Shown: positions 1-8,648, numbered from the stretch's first letter. The stretch is 64,000 bases of DNA from Rhodobacter sp. 24-YEA-8 (GCF_900105075.1 NZ_FNSK01000003.1:142001-206000); one strand, 5' to 3'. Notes: generated by a model from the letters alone, not told the origin. Numbers and translations are program-made.

Positions 1-74
1 CCCTTTCTTTTCGCGGAATGCCCGGCCCCCCGTCCCGGCAACCGCTGACTGTCACACCCGATCAGGAGACCCAA

Positions 75-2174
75 ATGACCAGTTCAAATCGATCTATGGC
101 CCGATTGCTGCGGCCGGGATCGGTCGCAATCGTCGGCGCCTCGAACCGCAGCGGCAGCTTCTCATATAATCTGCTGAACAGCCTGCGCAGCAATGGCTAC
201 CAGGGCCAGCTTCTGCCCATCAATCCGCGATACACCGAGATCGACGGCATCCCGTGCTATCCGTCATTTGCCGATCTGCCGGTGAGACCCGATTGCGCGC
301 TTTATGCCGTCGGGGATCGCAATCTCATCCCGATGGTCGAGCAGGCGGCCCAGGCCAGGGTTGGCGGCGGGGTGATCTTTGGCCGCGTGCAGGGCCATGA
401 CGATCAAGGCCGCAACATCCAGTCCAGCATTTCAGAAATTGGCCGCAGGGCGGATATGGCCATCTGCGGCGGCAATTGCATGGGCTATCTGAACCTGCGC
501 GACGGGCTGCAGGTCGCGGGAATGCCCTTTGCCGGCCTGACCGCCAGCAGCGGCATCTCGCTGATTTCGCACAGCGGATCAAGCTGGGCGGCGCTGGTCG
601 GCAATCGCCGGGGCCTTGGGTTTGATTTTGCAATCTCGGCGGGGCAGGAGCTTGTCACCAATCTGGGCCATTACATCGACTTCCTGCTGGATCAATCGGG
701 CACGCGCGCCATCGTCTGCATCATCGAGGCGGTGCGTGATCCCGAACGCTTCCTCGCCGCCGTCAATCGTGCCGATCGCATGGGGGTGCCGATCATCGCG
801 CTTAAACTGGGCCGCAGCGAACGCGGCAAGCAGTTTGCGGTCTCGCACAGCGGTGCGATGTCCGGGTCGGCTGCAGTCTATGATGCCGTATTCGCGGCGC
901 AGAACATCATTCAGGTCCGCACCCTGGACGAGCTGCTCGATACGGTCGAACTCTTTGCTGCGGTGCCACGGCCGAAGGTCCCGGGCGTGGCCATCGGGAC
1001 CGATTCCGGCGGGGAACGTCAGCTGATCGTGGATCTTGCCTCAGAGATAGGGGTGTCGCTGCCGGCGCTTTCTGCCGCAACAGGTGCGAAGATCGAAGCG
1101 CTGCTGGATCCGGGCATGGAAGCGGCAAATCCGCTGGATTACTGGGGCGATGGTGGCGATGTCATGGCGCCCTGCCTCTCGCTTCTGGCCGAGGATCCTG
1201 CGGTGGGAATGGTGGTCATGGCCTCCAATATGCCGCCAGGGCGGCCCTTTGTGGCGCAATGCGCGCAGGCGATCATCGAGGTGCGCCAGCAAACTGATAA
1301 GCCGCTGGCGCTGATGGGCAACAGCGCGACCACCATGGCGAGCGAGGGTATAGCGCAGGTGCGCGCGGCGGGCATTCCGGTGCTGATGGGCACCGACAGC
1401 GCGCTGAAGGCAGTCCGCCATTTTACAACCTATCGCGCCGGCACGGCGATGGCGCCGGCGAAGCCCGAGGCCGCAGATATCGCGCGGGTCAGCGCCTGGC
1501 GCGCCCGGGTGACCCCGACGGCGGAGGGCAATCTGAGCAGTGCTGATGGCTTCGACCTGCTGGGAGAATTCGGCATTGCGACCGCGCCTTTCGCCCGGAT
1601 AACGGCTGCCGAAGGGCTGGAGCAGTTTACCGGCACCGCCGGCTTCCCCATGGTGCTGAAGCTTGATGATCCGGCGATCCCGCATAAATCCGAAGCGGGC
1701 GGCGTTATCCTCGGCATCAGATCCACCGAACAGGCTCTTGAAAGCCACGCCCTTCTGAAAAGCCGCCACCCGGGCGCCGCCCTGATCGCGCAGGCTCAGA
1801 TGTCAGGCTTCGAGCTTATTCTCGGGATGACCACCGATGCCGATTTCGGGCCTGTGGTGACCATGGGCCTGGGCGGGATCTACGCCGAGATCTTCCGCGA
1901 GTCCGTGGTCCTACCGCTGCCGATCGGGCGCAGTGACGCCGAAGCCGCGCTTCGTTCGCTGAAGTTCTTCCCGATCCTCGAGGGTGCGCGCGGTAAAGCT
2001 GCGGCCGACCTTGAGGCGCTCTTTGGCACGGTTGAGGCCTTTGGCCGGCTGGCGGCTGCCGCAGCCGGGATCATTTCTGAAATCGAAATCAATCCGCTGC
2101 TGATCGGCCCCGAGGGTGCCGGCGCGGTCGACTGCCTTACCACAATCTCGGGATTAGCCTCACATGCACAGTGA
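75..2174 (+). CDS. Acetate--CoA ligase (ADP-forming) family protein
   Basis: A 699-residue protein of the NDP-forming acyl-CoA synthetase family, which makes an acyl-CoA and ADP/Pi from a carboxylate, CoA and ATP through a phosphohistidine. An N-terminal CoA-binding Rossmann region (about residues 10-110, GASNRSGSF) is followed by succinyl-CoA-ligase-like domains. The motif SHSGAMSG holds the probable phosphorylated His258. A C-terminal ATP-grasp region (about 480-690) carries PMVLKLDDPAIPHKSEAGGV. The ATG at 75 is chosen because AGGAG lies 6 bases upstream; the frame also opens at 18 without such a site. The stop overlaps the crotonase start by 11 bases, so the two are probably translated together. 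The substrate cannot be read from sequence. A short-chain or unsaturated acid is an inference from the enoyl-CoA hydratase and the nearby AcuI-like reductase. Confidence 0.88.
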   Translation: MTSSNRSMARLLRPGSVAIVGASNRSGSFSYNLLNSLRSNGYQGQLLPINPRYTEIDGIPCYPSFADLPVRPDCALYAVGDRNLIPMVEQAAQARVGGGVIFGRVQGHDDQGRNIQSSISEIGRRADMAICGGNCMGYLNLRDGLQVAGMPFAGLTASSGISLISHSGSSWAALVGNRRGLGFDFAISAGQELVTNLGHYIDFLLDQSGTRAIVCIIEAVRDPERFLAAVNRADRMGVPIIALKLGRSERGKQFAVSHSGAMSGSAAVYDAVFAAQNIIQVRTLDELLDTVELFAAVPRPKVPGVAIGTDSGGERQLIVDLASEIGVSLPALSAATGAKIEALLDPGMEAANPLDYWGDGGDVMAPCLSLLAEDPAVGMVVMASNMPPGRPFVAQCAQAIIEVRQQTDKPLALMGNSATTMASEGIAQVRAAGIPVLMGTDSALKAVRHFTTYRAGTAMAPAKPEAADIARVSAWRARVTPTAEGNLSSADGFDLLGEFGIATAPFARITAAEGLEQFTGTAGFPMVLKLDDPAIPHKSEAGGVILGIRSTEQALESHALLKSRHPGAALIAQAQMSGFELILGMTTDADFGPVVTMGLGGIYAEIFRESVVLPLPIGRSDAEAALRSLKFFPILEGARGKAAADLEALFGTVEAFGRLAAAAAGIISEIEINPLLIGPEGAGAVDCLTTISGLASHAQ

Positions 2175-2979
2175 TTACACCACCATCCGAATCAGCGCCG
2201 CCGATGGCATCGGCCATATCATGCTGGACCGGCCAAGGGCGCTGAATGCCTTCAATGCCGCGCTGATGGCCGAGGTCACCACTGCGCTGCGGGCCTTCGA
2301 GACCGACCGTTCGGTGCGTGCCGTGGTGCTCTCGGGTGAGGGCCGCGCCTTCTCAGCCGGGTTCGACCTGAAGGAGGCGGCTCTTAACAATTACACAACC
2401 GCCGCGGAATGGCGCGGCGCAATCGAGGCCGATTTTGATTTTATCATGCAGTTCTGGGAGTGCCGCAAACCGACCATCGCGGCGGTGCATGGCTTTTGCG
2501 TCGGGGGCGGGCTTGAGCTGGCGATGGCCTGCGATCTGGTCATTGCAGGCGAGGATGCGCTTTTCGGTCAGCCCGAAGTGCGCTTTGGTTCGGGGATCGT
2601 CGCGATGCTGGTGCCCTGGATGGTGGGGCCGAAACTGGCCAAGGATATTCTGCTGTCCGGAAATGACCGCATCCCTGCCTCGCGTGCCGCGGAAATCGGG
2701 CTGATTACCGAGAAGGTTGCGGCCGGCTCGCATCTTGAGCGTGCGATGGAAAAGGCGCGCGAGATCGCCCAGGCCGCGCCGCTTTCGGTAGAGCTGACAA
2801 AACGCGCCATCAATCGCGGCTTTGACATCCGGGGGATGCGCAGCGCGCTGCTGGCTGCGGCGGAAACCGAGGTTCTGATCGAGGCCAGCGCGGGTGAGGA
2901 GCGCCGCGAGTTCAACCGCATTCGCGGCGAAGAGGGTCTGAAAGAGGCCATCGCCTGGCGTGACGCGCGTTACCGCTGA
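2164..2979 (+). CDS. Enoyl-CoA hydratase/isomerase (crotonase family)
   Basis: A 271-residue crotonase-fold protein of normal family length. The oxyanion-hole region SAGFDLKE and the signature GFCVGGGLELAMACD are both present. The two catalytic glutamates of true hydratases appear to be kept, as Glu118 in GGGLEL and Glu138 in FGQPEV, so hydration of a 2-enoyl-CoA is plausible. The gene overlaps the end of the acyl-CoA ligase gene by 11 bases, consistent with a two-step activation-hydration pair. Transcription of both ends at a strong hairpin terminator about 30 bases past the stop codon. The exact substrate is unknown. Acrylyl-CoA or a related short enoyl-CoA is suggested only by the converging acuI-like gene. 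Confidence 0.9.
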   Translation: MHSDYTTIRISAADGIGHIMLDRPRALNAFNAALMAEVTTALRAFETDRSVRAVVLSGEGRAFSAGFDLKEAALNNYTTAAEWRGAIEADFDFIMQFWECRKPTIAAVHGFCVGGGLELAMACDLVIAGEDALFGQPEVRFGSGIVAMLVPWMVGPKLAKDILLSGNDRIPASRAAEIGLITEKVAAGSHLERAMEKAREIAQAAPLSVELTKRAINRGFDIRGMRSALLAAAETEVLIEASAGEERREFNRIRGEEGLKEAIAWRDARYR

Positions 2980-3009
2980 GCCCGAAGCCCCGGATGCGTG
3001 AATGACGCG

Positions 3010-3050
3010 GCCTGCCCGGGAGGTAAATCCCCGGGCAGGCCTTTATTTTT
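3010..3050 (+). terminator. Rho-independent terminator after the ligase/crotonase pair
   Basis: A perfect 11-bp stem (GCCTGCCCGGG at 3010-3020 pairing with 3030-3040) with a 9-base loop is followed by CTTTATTTTT. It lies 31 bases after the crotonase stop and just before the 3' end of the converging acuI-like gene, so it may serve both directions. Confidence 0.9.
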
Positions 3051-3059
3051 GCGCAGCAC

Positions 3060-4043
3060 TCAGCGGTTGACGTCAACCACGATCCTGCCACGGCGCTTGC
3101 CCTCGATCAGCTCTGAGGCGGCCGGAATTACCCCGGCAAGGCCGATTTCCTCAACGATCATCTCCAGATGGGTGAGGTCGATTTCTTTCGCCAGCTGCGC
3201 CCAGGCCGCCAGACGCCGCGGCCTGGGGCAGTTTACGCTGTCGATGCCGGCCAGGGTGATGCCGCGCAGGATGAAGGGCGCGACGCTGGCCGGGAAATCC
3301 AGGCTTTGCGCCATGCCGCAGGCGGCAACAATACCGCCGTAACGGGTGGCGGCGCAGGCATTGGCGAGGGTCGCCCCACCCACCGCATCAATCACGCCGG
3401 CCCAGCGTTCGCGGGCCAGAGGTTTGCCGGGCGCAGCCATGCTTGCCCGGTCAATGATCTCATGCGCACCGAGTTCTTTCAGGTATTCGGTCTCAGACAG
3501 TTTGCCGGTCAATGCCGCCACCTGATAGCCGCGACGCGCCAGCAGGCTGACGGCGACCGAGCCTACTCCTCCGGTGGCACCGGTCACAAGGACTTCGCCG
3601 CCCGGTGCCACGCCATGAGCCTCCAGCGCCTGGACGCAGAGCATTGCCGTATAGCCGGCGGTGCCGATGGCCATGGCCTGCCAACTGGTCAGGGCCTCGG
3701 GTTGCGGGATCAGCCAGTCCGCCTTGACGCGCGCGCGTTGTGCAAGGCCGCCCCAGTGGCCTTCGCCCACCCCCCAGCCATTCAGGATCACCTTGTCACC
3801 GGGCTGCCAGAGTTCTGAGCTGCTTTCCAGCACGGTGCCGGCAAAGTCGATACCCGCAACCATCGGGAAGCTGCGTACCACCGGCCCCTTACCGGTAATG
3901 GCCAGCCCGTCCTTATAGTTCAGGTTGGAATGCGCGATCTCAACCAGCACCTCGCCCGGAGGCAGGTGGCTTTCGTCCATCGCCTCAATCTCGGCGCGAT
4001 ATCCCTGATCGTCCTTGCGGATCACAACTGCCTGAAAACTCAT
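3060..4043 (-). CDS. acuI: Acrylyl-CoA reductase-like MDR oxidoreductase (AcuI/YhdH family)
   Basis: A 327-residue medium-chain dehydrogenase/reductase of the AcuI/YhdH branch. These enzymes reduce acrylyl-CoA to propionyl-CoA with NADPH and protect against acrylate toxicity during DMSP or 3-hydroxypropionate metabolism. Family features visible are the N-terminal GroES-like domain with NLNYKDGLAITGKGP, the nucleotide-binding motif TGATGGVGSVA at residues 154-164, and no structural zinc cysteine cluster. The ATG at 4043 has AAGGA 8 bases upstream; the frame extends 35 codons further without family similarity. It lies 1 base after the stop of the TetR regulator gene, in the order known for acuR-acuI in Rhodobacter. 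The symbol rests on family resemblance plus this neighbour. Confidence 0.82.
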   Translation of the reverse strand: MSFQAVVIRKDDQGYRAEIEAMDESHLPPGEVLVEIAHSNLNYKDGLAITGKGPVVRSFPMVAGIDFAGTVLESSSELWQPGDKVILNGWGVGEGHWGGLAQRARVKADWLIPQPEALTSWQAMAIGTAGYTAMLCVQALEAHGVAPGGEVLVTGATGGVGSVAVSLLARRGYQVAALTGKLSETEYLKELGAHEIIDRASMAAPGKPLARERWAGVIDAVGGATLANACAATRYGGIVAACGMAQSLDFPASVAPFILRGITLAGIDSVNCPRPRRLAAWAQLAKEIDLTHLEMIVEEIGLAGVIPAASELIEGKRRGRIVVDVNR

Positions 4044-4044
4044 G

Positions 4045-4704
4045 TCACGGTCCTTCTGTCTGCAGCGTGAAAGGGGACTGGAGTGTCCCGAGATAGATGG
4101 TGAAAAAATTCTCCATGGGGCGGGAGGAACGTCGCAGCCGCGCGACAAGCACCGCGCCCTCCCAGCCGGTCCAGAAGCAGGCGGCGCTGTCCTCGATATT
4201 CAGCCTGGCTTTCAGCTCGCCGGAGGCGCGCGCTTCTTGCAGCAATACGAGCAGCCGATCTTCCCAATCCTGCAGCGTGGCCGTGATCTTCTCGCGCATC
4301 TCAGGGCTGAGAAGGGTCACTTCCTGCCCGAGGTTTCCAAGCAGACAGCCGCGCTGAAACGCGTAACGCTCCATGCCGGCGGCCGCCTCTGCCACGAAGT
4401 CGGCGAGCCGGATCAAGGGGGCGCGCCCGGTGTTCTCAAACAGCCGCGACAGCTTCCGGCCAAAGTAATCGGCATAGTTTTCGACAACCGCGAGACCGAA
4501 ATCCTCCTTGCTGGAGAAGTAGTGGTAAAATGAGCCTTTGGGGATGCCTGCGGTGGTCAGCAACTGATCAATGCTGGTCGAGAAGAAACCGGTTTCCGTC
4601 ATCATCTCGGTGCCTCGGCGCACGATGACGCTGCGGGTCACGTGTCCATCACTATGGCTGCGCGGCGGCCGTCCCCGGCCACGCCGGACCATGAGTTCTG
4701 TCAT
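4045..4704 (-). CDS. acuR: TetR-family regulator, AcuR-like
   Basis: A 219-residue TetR regulator. The N-terminal helix-turn-helix contains GIPKGSFYHYFSSKEDFG, and the ligand domain contains RGCLLGNLGQEV, both like AcuR, the acrylate-responsive repressor of acuI in Rhodobacter. The basic start VRRGRGRPPRS is also typical. The start is the ATG at 4704, with GGAGG 6 bases upstream; a GTG lies one codon earlier. It is the first gene of a two-gene operon with acuI. The leader directly upstream of the ribosome binding site holds ten CTG/CAG triplets, and an AT-rich imperfect dyad lies further up, suggesting autoregulation. The acrylate response is inferred from homology. Confidence 0.8.
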   Translation of the reverse strand: MTELMVRRGRGRPPRSHSDGHVTRSVIVRRGTEMMTETGFFSTSIDQLLTTAGIPKGSFYHYFSSKEDFGLAVVENYADYFGRKLSRLFENTGRAPLIRLADFVAEAAAGMERYAFQRGCLLGNLGQEVTLLSPEMREKITATLQDWEDRLLVLLQEARASGELKARLNIEDSAACFWTGWEGAVLVARLRRSSRPMENFFTIYLGTLQSPFTLQTEGP

Positions 4705-4711
4705 CACCCGC

Positions 4712-4746
<35 letters not shown>

Positions 4747-4780
4747 CTTATGGCGCGCAGGGGGCGGGCTGACAAGATTT

Positions 4781-4799
4781 AATAGACTGATCGACTATT
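4781..4799 (-). promoter_or_regulatory. Candidate TetR (AcuR-like) operator
   Basis: An imperfect dyad with outer arms AATAG/CTATT around a centre reading ACTGATCGA, in an AT-rich stretch about 80 bases upstream of the TetR start. The TAGAC...GACTA layout resembles operators of TetR regulators in this branch. No binding evidence is available from sequence alone. Confidence 0.4.
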
Positions 4800-4907
4800 T
4801 AATTCCGCCTGACCGTGTTTCAAAAACGCGCGACTACAGGAAAACCCCGACATTGATCTGGCTGGGTAAGGACTGGTCTGGCGGGCTTTCTGGCGGATCA
4901 GCGGGCC

Positions 4908-5453
4908 TCACACGTTTTTCAGGGGGCGATATGGGGTCGGCGGAGGGATGACGCTTATCCTGTCCCCCGGTCGAATTGTCCCCGAGAGCAATACAAGTGA
5001 CATCACGCCGCCGCGCAGAAAGGATTTGCCATCCAAGCCTGTACCGGTGACAGCCGCGCGCAAACCCGGCCGGAAACGATCCAGCAACACGCATGGCGCC
5101 CTGAGACCGGTCAATTCAAGTTGCGCTTCGTCGCCAATCCGCAGGACCGTGCCTTCTGGCAGGGATGTGAGATCAGGGCCGGACGTCGTTATGTTCTCGC
5201 CCAGATCCCCAGCCTGCACATCCAAGCCCAATGCGTGAAGATCTTCGTAAACAGAGACTGCAATAAGATGAACCTGGCGGAGGTTCGGGGCGTCCCGTCT
5301 GAACCGCTTATCATAGCGATGCTGCGTTTTCGCGCCGAAATGGGCATCGCCCTCTATTCCAAGGCTGGCAACCACCCGCACTTCAGGCACCGGAGACTTG
5401 GCAAAACCGTGCCTGGGCGCCAGACTGACCGAGATGACGTCACCATGGCCCAT
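4908..5453 (-). CDS. MOSC domain-containing protein
   Basis: A 181-residue MOSC-domain protein. MOSC proteins are the sulfur-carrier domain family related to the C-terminus of molybdenum cofactor sulfurase and to YiiM/YcbX. Visible features are GIEGDAHFGAK near the N-terminus, GDLGENITT in the middle, and the conserved cysteine in GLRAPCVLLDRF expected to carry the sulfur or persulfide. The ATG at 5453 has AAGGAA 8 bases upstream and is preferred over 13 additional upstream codons. The gene stands alone, with no molybdenum-cofactor neighbours, so its target is unknown. It marks the last ordinary gene before the mobilization region. Confidence 0.85.
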   Translation of the reverse strand: MGHGDVISVSLAPRHGFAKSPVPEVRVVASLGIEGDAHFGAKTQHRYDKRFRRDAPNLRQVHLIAVSVYEDLHALGLDVQAGDLGENITTSGPDLTSLPEGTVLRIGDEAQLELTGLRAPCVLLDRFRPGLRAAVTGTGLDGKSFLRGGVMSLVLLSGTIRPGDRISVIPPPTPYRPLKNV

Positions 5454-6071
5454 GCTTAGCTTCCTTAAATCTGCTCCACGACAGGGACACATTGCAGATT
5501 TAGTCGGGCACTGAACATCTTGTTATCTGCTCTGACGCAGCCTGGCTATTGATGGACGTGCCCATGGGTGTCTGTCTCCATTCTTTCGTGTTCGGGCCCG
5601 CCCCAGTGCGGCCTCGATGGCGATCGACAGGCCGGAGACGAACGCTGACGCCCCCCCGCAGGGGGCAGGACAGCCAAGGCGCAACTTTCCTGCTCCGCGC
5701 GCAATATCTGCACTCCAGTTCCTTGGTCACGATCTTATCTTCGCGTCCACGAACCCGGCAGCAGCTCATGTTGTCCGGTCCGTGCCGCGAGGGGACGGTG
5801 TTACCGTCCGCATACCCTGCAAAATCAAATTGCAATCCGGATTGCCAAATCTCTGCCAGCGGTTCTTTTGAAGGTGGGGATACGGCGGCACAGATTGTGC
5901 ATCATATTATCCGTCTGTATTCGATGACCCAGTTATCATCATTAATAAGTAAATCCGCATCAATTATGTTTTATGTAATCGCAAATGTGAGAAGCTCAAT
6001 TTTCCCTCTTCTTTTTTTGAATTTCCATCTGATGTTTTAAAGGCAACGCCACAAAGAAGAGGAATTGACGA
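5454..6071. other. Intergenic region ahead of the mobilization genes
   Basis: No convincing gene is seen. The first 400 bases are GC-rich and contain dyads annotated separately as a candidate origin of transfer. The last 170 bases (about 5900-6060) turn AT-rich and probably hold the promoter of the mobilization operon, but no clear -35/-10 pair stands out. Confidence 0.6.
5793..5845 (+). other. Candidate origin of transfer (oriT)
   Basis: A 7-bp inverted repeat GGACGGT-GTT-ACCGTCC (5793-5809) is followed 6 bases later by CCCTGC (5815-5820). This resembles the inverted-repeat-then-nick layout of MOBP plasmids (nick core YATCCTG/Y). A 14-bp perfect palindrome GCAATCCGGATTGC follows at 5832-5845. 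The position upstream of, and co-oriented with, the relaxase operon fits. The nick assignment is by resemblance only. Confidence 0.4.
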
Positions 6072-6614
6072 ATGCAGTATAAAACGACAGACGAAGACAA
6101 ACCGGTTGCCCCGATGGCACGGCCTGCAGCCCTGACGCGGGACGGCGTGGCAAAGGCCATGGCAAAGCTGCAGTCTCTGCCCGAGAAGGCAGTTGAAGCG
6201 CCGACACTCCACCAGGCGGTCTCGGAGAACGTCTCGGTGATCATGACAGCAATTGAGCGGGGGTATACCCGGAAGGACATTGCGAACCTCCTCACCGAGA
6301 ACGGCATCGCGATCAGCGAGAGCACTCTGGCCCATTATCTGCGTGACATTTTCGCCAAGGGTAAAAGGTCGGGCGGGCGGGCAGCACGGACGCCCCGTCC
6401 GGCGGTTGCGCCGCCTGCTCCGCCGGCCAGATCGGTTGCGTCCCGGATTGCAGGTCCGACCGCTGGACCACCCACAGCATGCGCGACAGGCCAGCACCAC
6501 ACCATGCCACAAGGTATCTCGCACCCGGCGATAGCAAGGCCAATGAGCAATCCCGCACCGCCGTCCGTATCATCCGACCGCCAGGGGGAGAGCGGCAATG
6601 GCCAGGGCGGGTGA
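6072..6614 (+). CDS. Mobilization-associated helix-turn-helix protein
   Basis: A 180-residue basic protein with one recognisable part: a helix-turn-helix-like stretch at about residues 58-92 (GYTRKDIANLLTENGIAISE, then STLAHYLRDIF). After residue 95 it becomes a low-complexity tail rich in Ala, Pro, Arg and Gly. It resembles the small DNA-binding proteins encoded first in relaxase operons (TraK- or MobC-type accessory factors). GAGGAA lies upstream of the ATG. The 3' end overlaps the next gene by 17 bases. A role in oriT binding or in regulating the mob operon is inferred from position, and no specific family name is claimed. Confidence 0.6.
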   Translation: MQYKTTDEDKPVAPMARPAALTRDGVAKAMAKLQSLPEKAVEAPTLHQAVSENVSVIMTAIERGYTRKDIANLLTENGIAISESTLAHYLRDIFAKGKRSGGRAARTPRPAVAPPAPPARSVASRIAGPTAGPPTACATGQHHTMPQGISHPAIARPMSNPAPPSVSSDRQGESGNGQGG

Positions 6615-6960
6615 TTGTCAGCCCCGCTCGTCGCGCCGCATTCGCGGTGCGACCCTCAGCATCCGGGTGACACCGCAGGAGAAAGCAGCCTTCGGCACGG
6701 CTGCCAGGCGACAGGGATATCACGGCGCGTCAGGCTGGGCGCGAGAGTTGATGCAGGCTGAATGCGGAAGTGTGCCGCGGTCGACCCGTATGGCGTCGGG
6801 GTGCCTCGGCCAGGCGGCCGCCCGCCTGCAGAACTGGAGTCAGACTCCCGGCCTCCCCGGCGACCTTGCACAGGCACTGCAGGAGATCGCCGCCGGGATG
6901 CACGAGTTGCAGAAGGGTCTGCTGGCAATAAGCACCATAGGCGATGAGGACGGGCTATGA
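6598..6960 (+). CDS. MobC-like relaxosome accessory protein
   Basis: A 120-residue protein. Its first half (SIRVTPQEKAAFGTAARRQG, then YHGASGWARELMQAE) matches the ribbon-helix-helix-like pattern of MobC accessory proteins, which help the relaxase melt and nick oriT. The C-terminal half is helical and probably mediates oligomerisation. The start lies within the previous gene, and the stop overlaps the relaxase start as ATGA, so the three genes form one translationally coupled operon. The function is inferred from this pattern plus the adjacent relaxase. Confidence 0.65.
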   Translation: MARAGDCQPRSSRRIRGATLSIRVTPQEKAAFGTAARRQGYHGASGWARELMQAECGSVPRSTRMASGCLGQAAARLQNWSQTPGLPGDLAQALQEIAAGMHELQKGLLAISTIGDEDGL

Positions 6961-8648
6961 TCGCCAAATCCATCCGCGATACGATTGTCAGCACGGGATC
7001 GGGCGCAACAATCCCCAGGCGGGACCTTGCGGCCCGCATCCGTTATGTCTGCAGCAAGGCGAGCAGCACCGGGACCCTGAACCTTGCGGGCGATTGGCGG
7101 GATGCGGCGGCGCAGATGCAGACGACCGCAGGGCTGAACGAAAGGGTCCGGCAGCCCGTGAAGCACATCATCCTGTCCTGGCCAGAGACCGACAAAGTGT
7201 CAGATGCTCAGGCGATCCAGGCGGCCCGGATGATGAACCGTGCATGTGGCGCGGCGGGCCACCAGCAGGTGATCGGCGTGCACCGCGACCGGATTAACAC
7301 GCATGTGCATATCCTGCTGAACCGGGTGCATCCGATCAGCGGTAAGACCCTGTCACTTTCACAGGATTATGCACGGATGGAGCGCGCCTGTCGCGAGATC
7401 GAGCGGCAGATGGGATGGAGCGAGGATCGCGGCAGGTTCGACGCTGTGGTGCAGGATGGCCATGTTAAACTGCTGCCGAAGCCTGCGGCGCATTGGCGAG
7501 GCAAGGTCCAGGATCGTGAGATGGGTCTGAGGCCGGATGGCCGGGGGACGAGGGGGTGTGAGCAGCGCACCGGTCTCGCATCATTGCGCGACCGGATCCC
7601 TGCGGAGATCAGACGCCGGCTTTGTGCCGGGCTTGAGCGGGCAAGTGATTGGCAGGCCCTGCACTGCCTGCTGGCGCGGGCAAAACTGGTCTACCTGCGG
7701 CATCGGTCCGGAGGCCGGATCCTCGATCAGAGCGACGGGTCGATGATGGCGGCCAGCGCCCTTGGTGCGGCCTGGGGGCTGGCGAGGCTGACAGCAAGGT
7801 TTGGCCCCTTCGCCTTTGCCCCCGAGCAGGAGCCCAGGCCACAGCCGGCCATCGCCCGCTACAGGGGGGCGGCGCCTCGGCGGGCCGAGCTGAAGGCGAT
7901 CCTCGGCCCGCTTGGCAAGATTCGTCGCGACATTGCAGAATGGCGCAAAGCACAATGGCTGCAGACCGGGCGTTACCGCCACCTCCTGCGTCGGGCGCGT
8001 GAAGGGGGCTCCAACCCGCCCCGCGATCTGACGGCGGTGCGGCAGATATGGTGCCAACCGATCGCGCAGGGCGCCGGGATGGCGCTTCCTGAACCCATGC
8101 GCCTGGCCCTGCAGGACTGCCGGGAAGATCTGAGGTTCGACGGACGTTCGGAGGCCCTGATGGCGCGTCGCAGCCGCAATGGTAGCATCATCGGATTTGA
8201 CAGGCTGTCTACCACCGCAGCCACTCCGCAGGAGGAGCAGATCCCACCCGGTTCCGTTAAGGATGGGGCTTATCGCGGGATCGGTTTGATCGGCCCCCGC
8301 GATGCGCCGCTCTGCCTGCTGGTCCCGGACCTCTTCGCCGCTGTCTCGACACGGCTGATGCCGCAGGGGGCCTCGGCGCTGATCATCGCGACGGGGCGGC
8401 TGCCGCAGCCCGGGATGGGGCTGCACCTCTTGCAGCTGATCGGGCAGCGCGGGGTCGTGTTGTGCTGCGGCAGCGATCCCCAGGACCAGCGTTGGGCAGA
8501 GCAGATGCGCCAGCTGCTGCCCCGGGCACGGCGGCATGATCTGGCCATCCGGGCGCTATGGCATGCATTCGTGTCGGGTGGGGCAGGGGTGGCACCGGAC
8601 ACGGCTGTCGCAGTGCCAGCCGCACCGCGCCCGGATGCCCGCCGATAA
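6957..8648 (+). CDS. MOBP-type relaxase (mobilization nuclease)
   Basis: A 563-residue relaxase of the PF03432/TraI(RP4) type, which nicks oriT and stays covalently bound to the 5' end during conjugative transfer. The candidate catalytic tyrosine is Tyr30 in RIRYV. Motif III is clear: HRDRINTHVHILLNRV, with the metal-binding histidines His109, His116 and His118. The N-terminal 160 residues hold all recognisable relaxase motifs. The region after about residue 400 (APLCLLVPDLFAAVS, ALIIATGRLP, VVLCCGSD) looks like a weak Toprim-like fold, as in some relaxases fused to primase-like domains, but the acidic motif is poor. No type IV secretion genes are present, so transfer would need a helper element. 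Confidence 0.85.
   Translation: MIAKSIRDTIVSTGSGATIPRRDLAARIRYVCSKASSTGTLNLAGDWRDAAAQMQTTAGLNERVRQPVKHIILSWPETDKVSDAQAIQAARMMNRACGAAGHQQVIGVHRDRINTHVHILLNRVHPISGKTLSLSQDYARMERACREIERQMGWSEDRGRFDAVVQDGHVKLLPKPAAHWRGKVQDREMGLRPDGRGTRGCEQRTGLASLRDRIPAEIRRRLCAGLERASDWQALHCLLARAKLVYLRHRSGGRILDQSDGSMMAASALGAAWGLARLTARFGPFAFAPEQEPRPQPAIARYRGAAPRRAELKAILGPLGKIRRDIAEWRKAQWLQTGRYRHLLRRAREGGSNPPRDLTAVRQIWCQPIAQGAGMALPEPMRLALQDCREDLRFDGRSEALMARRSRNGSIIGFDRLSTTAATPQEEQIPPGSVKDGAYRGIGLIGPRDAPLCLLVPDLFAAVSTRLMPQGASALIIATGRLPQPGMGLHLLQLIGQRGVVLCCGSDPQDQRWAEQMRQLLPRARRHDLAIRALWHAFVSGGAGVAPDTAVAVPAAPRPDARR

Noticed and set aside
1041..1769. A 242-codon minus-strand frame inside the acyl-CoA ligase gene
   Set aside because: A shadow frame; the ligase motifs are continuous on the plus strand.
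5549..6040. Possible gene ahead of the mobilization operon
   Set aside because: No ribosome binding site or family pattern. The composition changes abruptly within it, and the region is better explained as oriT and promoter DNA.
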